Shown here: positions 7,944 through 10,650 of the stretch, piece after piece
Layout: each line of letters begins with the position of its first letter
Position numbering within the stretch: position 1 is the first letter of the stretch
Assembly (NCBI GenBank): GCA_039810605.1
Contig: JBDHXH010000087.1
Coordinates: forward strand, 1 to 10,650
DNA length: 10,650 nt
Direction of reading: 5' to 3'
From: JAGPCH01 sp039810605
GTDB taxonomy: Bacteria; Bacteroidota; Ignavibacteria; Tepidaquicellales; Tepidaquicellaceae
Program-made: the position numbers and the translations under genes
Notes under the pieces: generated by a model
The model's database searches: none
Seen by the model: the letters and a program-made list of their open reading frames with translations, nothing else
What the model was told of the DNA's origin: nothing

Positions 7944-8711
7944 TCAATTTCCTTTAACGATTCCTCTTGTACTGTTCTCAATAAAGTTAATGATATTTGA
8001 AATTTCAGGTGTCTGTGGCATTTCCGATTGAATTTTTTTCAGAGCATCGCTTACGTTGAGATGTGAATGATAGATCTCAAAGTAAACTTTCTTAATGTTT
8101 TCGATTTGTTCGTTTGAAAAACCTCTTCTTCTTAGTCCGACGGTATTGATGCCTTCATATTTCAAAGGAAATCCGCCCGCGAGGATATAAGGCGGTAAAT
8201 CCTTTACAACTCTGAATCCCCCGCCAATCATAACATGATCTCCAATTTTTGTAAATTGATGAATTGGAACAAGTCCGCCTACAATTGTGTAGTTTCCGAT
8301 TTCAACATGACCTCCCATCTGAACCGAATTAGCAAGGATCACGTTATTTCCAATCCTGCAATCGTGAGCTACATGCGCGTAGGCCATGATAAAGCAATTC
8401 TTTCCTATCACTGTTTTCATGCTGTGATTTGTTCCTCTGTTCAGTGTAGCGAACTCTCTGACAACTGTTCCTTCACCGATTTCTAACGTGGTTTTTTCGC
8501 CGGCAAATTTGAGATCTTGCGGAGGAGTTGATATGACAGCACCGTGATGAACCTTAACATTATTTGATATTCGTGCGCCGTTGCCGATGAGAACACATGA
8601 ATGTATTTCAACATCATCACCAATTTCCACATCATCCTCGATGGTTGTGAAATCTTTAATTACAACATTCTTACCTATTTTAGCTTTATTGCTGATTATG
8701 GAATTAGACAT
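7944..8711 (-). CDS. lpxA: Acyl-[ACP]-UDP-N-acetylglucosamine O-acyltransferase
   Basis: LpxA transfers a 3-hydroxyacyl chain from acyl carrier protein to the 3-OH of UDP-GlcNAc, the first step of lipid A synthesis in the cytoplasm. The 255-residue length is normal. Residues 1-180 are hexapeptide repeats of a left-handed beta-helix (AKIGKNVVIKDF, VEIGDDVEI, and so on). The catalytic base is His116 (AHVAHDC, E. coli His125). His135 (MGGH) and His151 (IHQF) match E. coli His144 and His160. Gly164 matches E. coli Gly173, the residue that sets acyl-chain length, so a long chain rather than C10 is likely by inference. The C-terminal helical part includes GLRRRGF and ENSTRGIVKG. The gene follows the glycosyltransferase by 14 bases. 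lpxD, lpxC and fabZ, its usual neighbours, are not in the window. Confidence 0.96.
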   Translation of the reverse strand: MSNSIISNKAKIGKNVVIKDFTTIEDDVEIGDDVEIHSCVLIGNGARISNNVKVHHGAVISTPPQDLKFAGEKTTLEIGEGTVVREFATLNRGTNHSMKTVIGKNCFIMAYAHVAHDCRIGNNVILANSVQMGGHVEIGNYTIVGGLVPIHQFTKIGDHVMIGGGFRVVKDLPPYILAGGFPLKYEGINTVGLRRRGFSNEQIENIKKVYFEIYHSHLNVSDALKKIQSEMPQTPEISNIINFIENSTRGIVKGN

Positions 8712-8725
8712 CTAAGAAGAGAATT

Positions 8726-9799
8726 TTATATTGTGAGTTCAACAAGAATATCGTCGTCCTTCACGTTGGTCTTTGTAATCATTTCCGCTATCAATCCAAG
8801 CGAAAGAAATTGCACGCCGACTATTATAAAAAAGATACCTACAAGAAAAAGTGGACGGTCGCTGACCGGCTTGCCCTCTGTGAATTTCAAAATGGTCAGA
8901 TAAAGTGTAACGATAAGACCGAAAATAGTTGACAATAATCCAAGGCTGCCGAAGAAATGAAGCGGACGCTTCATATACTTGGTTGTAAAAACGACCGTAA
9001 GCAGGTCAAGAAATCCGTTTACAAATCTGCTTGCTCCGAATTTCGTGACACCATACTTTCTTGCATGATGCTTGACGGGTTTTTCGGTAACTTTAAATCC
9101 GGATAAGTATGCAAGCGCGGGAATATATCTGTGCATTTCTCCGTAGATTCTAAGTGACTTTACTACATCTCTCTTATATGCTTTTAATCCGCAATTAAAA
9201 TCATGAAGTTTTACACCGGAAAGTTTCGATGTAATATAATTGAAAAGTTTAGACGTGTATTTCTTTATGAAAGGATCATACCGGATTTTTTTCCAACCGG
9301 AAACAAGATCATATCCCGAGTTTAACACCTTAATCAGATCAGGAATTTCTGCAGGGTCATCCTGAAGATCTGCATCCATTGTGATAACGATGTTTCCTTT
9401 TGCTGCTCTGAAGCCTTTGGCAAGTGCAGCAGACTTTCCATAATTTCTACGGAGCTTTATGCAGTGAAATCTGTTATTCTTTCTGTGAATTTCCGAGATC
9501 TTTGTATAGGAGCGATCGGTACTGCCATCATCTATAAAGATCACTTCATAGTTGCATCTAAGCGGATTCAAAACATTTTCAAGAGCTAATGAAAGTTCTG
9601 CGAGCGATTCTTCTTCATTTAAAAGCGGGATGATCACCGAAATCATTTGATTACTTCTGACAATTGATTGCGGGTCTGATGAAGTTTTCGGTTCTAAAGT
9701 TGGACGCTGTGAGTTAAGCGCGGGAGTGTTTTGGTCAGGGTTTCGTTGTCGTTGCTGTTTCTTCTTATTGTAATAATATCTTTTTCTGGTATGCTCCAT
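8726..9799 (-). CDS. Family 2 glycosyltransferase with two membrane helices (polyprenyl-phosphate glycosyltransferase type)
   Basis: This 357-residue membrane-anchored glycosyltransferase probably moves a sugar from a nucleotide donor to polyprenyl phosphate, as GtrB, ArnC and DPM1-like enzymes do. Residues 53-270 form the GT-A fold: SVIIPLLNEEESL (54-66), IDDGSTD with Asp90 and Asp91, RRNYGKSAALAKGF, MDADLQDDP with the metal-binding Asp142, and HDFNCGLKAYKR. Two hydrophobic segments (about 280-304 and 317-340) follow, the layout typical of GtrB-like proteins. The N-terminus is unusual: about 50 residues rich in Lys, Arg, Gln and Pro (MEHTRKRYYYNKKKQQRQR) precede the domain. The next ATG, at Met52, lies directly before it, so the true start is open. 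It is the first gene of the seven-gene run. The sugar cannot be predicted from sequence. Confidence 0.88.
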   Translation of the reverse strand: MEHTRKRYYYNKKKQQRQRNPDQNTPALNSQRPTLEPKTSSDPQSIVRSNQMISVIIPLLNEEESLAELSLALENVLNPLRCNYEVIFIDDGSTDRSYTKISEIHRKNNRFHCIKLRRNYGKSAALAKGFRAAKGNIVITMDADLQDDPAEIPDLIKVLNSGYDLVSGWKKIRYDPFIKKYTSKLFNYITSKLSGVKLHDFNCGLKAYKRDVVKSLRIYGEMHRYIPALAYLSGFKVTEKPVKHHARKYGVTKFGASRFVNGFLDLLTVVFTTKYMKRPLHFFGSLGLLSTIFGLIVTLYLTILKFTEGKPVSDRPLFLVGIFFIIVGVQFLSLGLIAEMITKTNVKDDDILVELTI

Positions 9800-9829
9800 A
9801 TATTAATTAATGCACAAAAATTATTCATC

Positions 9830-9858
9830 AAACTAACTTATATCCCTTATAAATTCAA
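9830..9858 (-). promoter_or_regulatory. Candidate promoter of the envelope operon
   Basis: On the minus strand TTGAAT (9858-9853) and TAGTTT (9835-9830) are separated by exactly 17 bases, and a G follows to give TAGTTTG. The predicted start near 9823 leaves an AT-rich leader of about 24 bases before the ATG at 9799. The -35 box lies inside the perfect palindrome TTCAATTGAA (9854-9863), and the 10-bp repeats lie just upstream of it, which would suit a regulator. Both boxes are only fair matches and the evidence is positional and by motif alone. Confidence 0.33.
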
Positions 9859-9880
9859 TTGAAATGGATTGATAAGGTGC

Positions 9881-9910
9881 GGACTCGATTTGACTCAATT
9901 GGACTCAATT
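9881..9910. repeat. Three tandem 10-bp repeats, helically phased
   Basis: Three direct copies follow without spacer: GGACTCGATT (9881-9890), TGACTCAATT (9891-9900) and GGACTCAATT (9901-9910). They share GACTC-(A/G)-ATT. The six-base ending TCAATT also occurs at 9855-9860 and a weaker TGGATT at 9865-9870, both in the same 10-base phase, so every copy faces the same side of the helix. The array lies about 60 to 90 bases upstream of the predicted start of the minus-strand operon and 230 bases upstream of the rRNA -35 box. It may be a regulator-binding array or curved DNA. This is inference from spacing. Confidence 0.6.
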
Positions 9911-10139
9911 CACATCCGTCCAAAACGTTGCAAGTTATGAAAGTCTTGTCAAATCTTTGCGGGCTTTGCCGTCTTGGCATTATTGGAAAGTCAGGGAACT
10001 AAGGAGGCATCAGCTGTTGTTAAGACAATACGTTTCGCTCTCCCGAAATTTCAAGTAATGATTCTCAAACATCATTTCGGAAAGAGCATAAGAAGAGTGA
10101 AAGAAATTGAAAAAAACTTTTCTGCGTGCTCAAATGGAA
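9911..10139. other. Non-coding stretch upstream of the rRNA promoter, no recognised gene
   Basis: I find no tRNA and no convincing gene between the 10-bp repeats and the rRNA promoter. Two plus-strand frames stay open over much of it. One begins with a TTG at 9974 and runs through the rRNA promoter and leader to 10273, which argues against a real gene. The other is open from about 9897 to a TAA at 10054-10056 and has no ATG. Neither translation resembles a family I know. Both could be decayed remnants or chance. The notable structure is the hairpin at 10037-10087. Confidence 0.45.
10037..10087. repeat. Imperfect inverted repeat with a 24-base loop
   Basis: GCTCT (10037-10041) pairs with AGAGC (10083-10087). 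After a small internal loop (C10042 against A10081-A10082), CCGAAAT (10043-10049) pairs with ATTTCGG (10074-10080), giving 12 base pairs around a 24-base loop. Inside the loop AATGAT (10057-10062) can pair instead with ATCATT (10071-10076), so two folds compete. No T-run follows, so it is not a classical terminator. It lies about 50 bases upstream of the rRNA -35 box. Its role is unknown; it could be a protein site or a relic of an inserted element. Confidence 0.5.
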
Positions 10140-10170
10140 TTGACTTAACAAACAATTTTAATTATATTTG
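10140..10170 (+). promoter_or_regulatory. rRNA operon promoter
   Basis: TTGACT (10140-10145) and TATATT (10163-10168) are separated by exactly 17 bases, a near-consensus housekeeping promoter. The same bases also satisfy the Bacteroidota pattern: TTG at 10140-10142, 20 bases, then TATATTTG (10163-10170), an exact TAnnTTTG. The surroundings are AT-rich. The start point would fall near 10175-10177, giving a leader of about 120 bases before the mature 16S end. Strong promoters of this kind are expected for rrn operons, and the position fits. Confidence 0.75.
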
Positions 10171-10188
10171 TAGTTCATTTTTAAAAGT

Positions 10189-10200
10189 TGTTCTTTACAA
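10189..10200 (+). promoter_or_regulatory. boxA-like antitermination element in the rRNA leader
   Basis: TGTTCTTTACAA resembles the rrn boxA consensus TGCTCTTTAACA, with the TCTTTA core intact. It lies just downstream of the predicted transcription start and about 100 bases before the 16S gene, the expected place for the NusB-NusE binding site that lets RNA polymerase read through the rRNA operon. The assignment is by motif and position. Confidence 0.55.
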
Positions 10201-10255
10201 TACAGATTCGTATTGCACAACTAAACAGAGGATTTTAGTGTGCAATTTACAATAC
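10194..10255 (+). repeat. Leader hairpin flanked by a 10-base direct repeat
   Basis: The exact repeat TTTACAATAC occurs at 10194-10203, where it overlaps boxA, and again at 10246-10255. Between the copies TTGCACAACTAAA (10213-10225) pairs with TTTAGTGTGCAA (10234-10245) with one bulged A at 10219, a 12-bp stem, or 13 with the A10212-T10246 pair, closed by an eight-base loop. GTATTG (10210-10215) can also pair with CAATAC of the first repeat (10198-10203) across a six-base loop, which excludes the base of the large stem. This could be a processing site or a structure that regulates boxA access. Confidence 0.5.
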
Positions 10256-10298
10256 CTTAAATTAACCTTGTAGCTTAGATCAAAATCAAAATTATTTT

Positions 10299-10650
<352 letters not shown>

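Noticed and set aside
9974..10273. Plus-strand 99-residue ORF starting at TTG, upstream of the 16S gene
   Set aside because: It runs through the strong rRNA promoter, the boxA-like element and the leader hairpins, has no recognisable domain, and its second half is low in coding character. At most its first half could be a gene remnant.

Overview
The window reads as a piece of an AT-rich chromosome from a Gram-negative bacterium of the FCB group (Bacteroidota, Chlorobi, Ignavibacteria relatives). Three things point there. A secreted protein ends in a type A C-terminal sorting domain of the type IX secretion system (T9SS) with the core NFPNPFN. LpxA and Lnt indicate an outer membrane with lipid A and triacylated lipoproteins. 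The rRNA promoter fits the Bacteroidota -7/-33 pattern. An Ignavibacteria-like lineage is my best guess from the sorting-domain style, but the 16S fragment was not compared with any database.

Layout. Every convincing protein gene is on the minus strand, so transcription runs right to left. From 9799 down to 3871 lies a tight seven-gene run: a polyprenyl-phosphate type family 2 glycosyltransferase, lpxA, a CYTH-domain protein, panB, ispF, a PAP2 phosphatase and lnt. Gaps are 0 to 55 bases, so it is probably one operon. After a 160-base gap with a plausible promoter comes a second unit of secreted proteins: a six-repeat propeller-like protein with a T9SS tail (2250-3710), then a beta-helix protein (257-2236). 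A short helical ORF (54-260) overlaps the beta-helix gene by ATGA and looks like its frameshifted C-terminal part.

The 502 bases from 9800 to about 10298 separate this block from a divergent rRNA operon on the plus strand. They hold a candidate minus-strand promoter for the envelope operon, a 10-bp phased repeat array, an unexplained stretch with a large hairpin, a strong rRNA promoter, a boxA-like antitermination element and leader hairpins. The 16S gene then begins and is cut by the window edge near E. coli position 353.

How the genes work together. Most of the seven-gene operon serves the envelope. IspF makes isoprenoid precursors that feed undecaprenyl phosphate, the PAP2 enzyme could recycle polyprenyl pyrophosphate or dephosphorylate another lipid, and the glycosyltransferase probably loads a sugar on polyprenyl phosphate. 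LpxA starts lipid A and Lnt finishes lipoproteins. PanB (pantothenate, hence CoA and ACP) supplies the acyl-carrier chemistry LpxA needs. The CYTH protein has no obvious role here. No mobile element, CRISPR array, tRNA or defence system was seen. The most interesting points are the probable frame split, the cluster of TTG start codons and the structured DNA between the two divergent transcription units.
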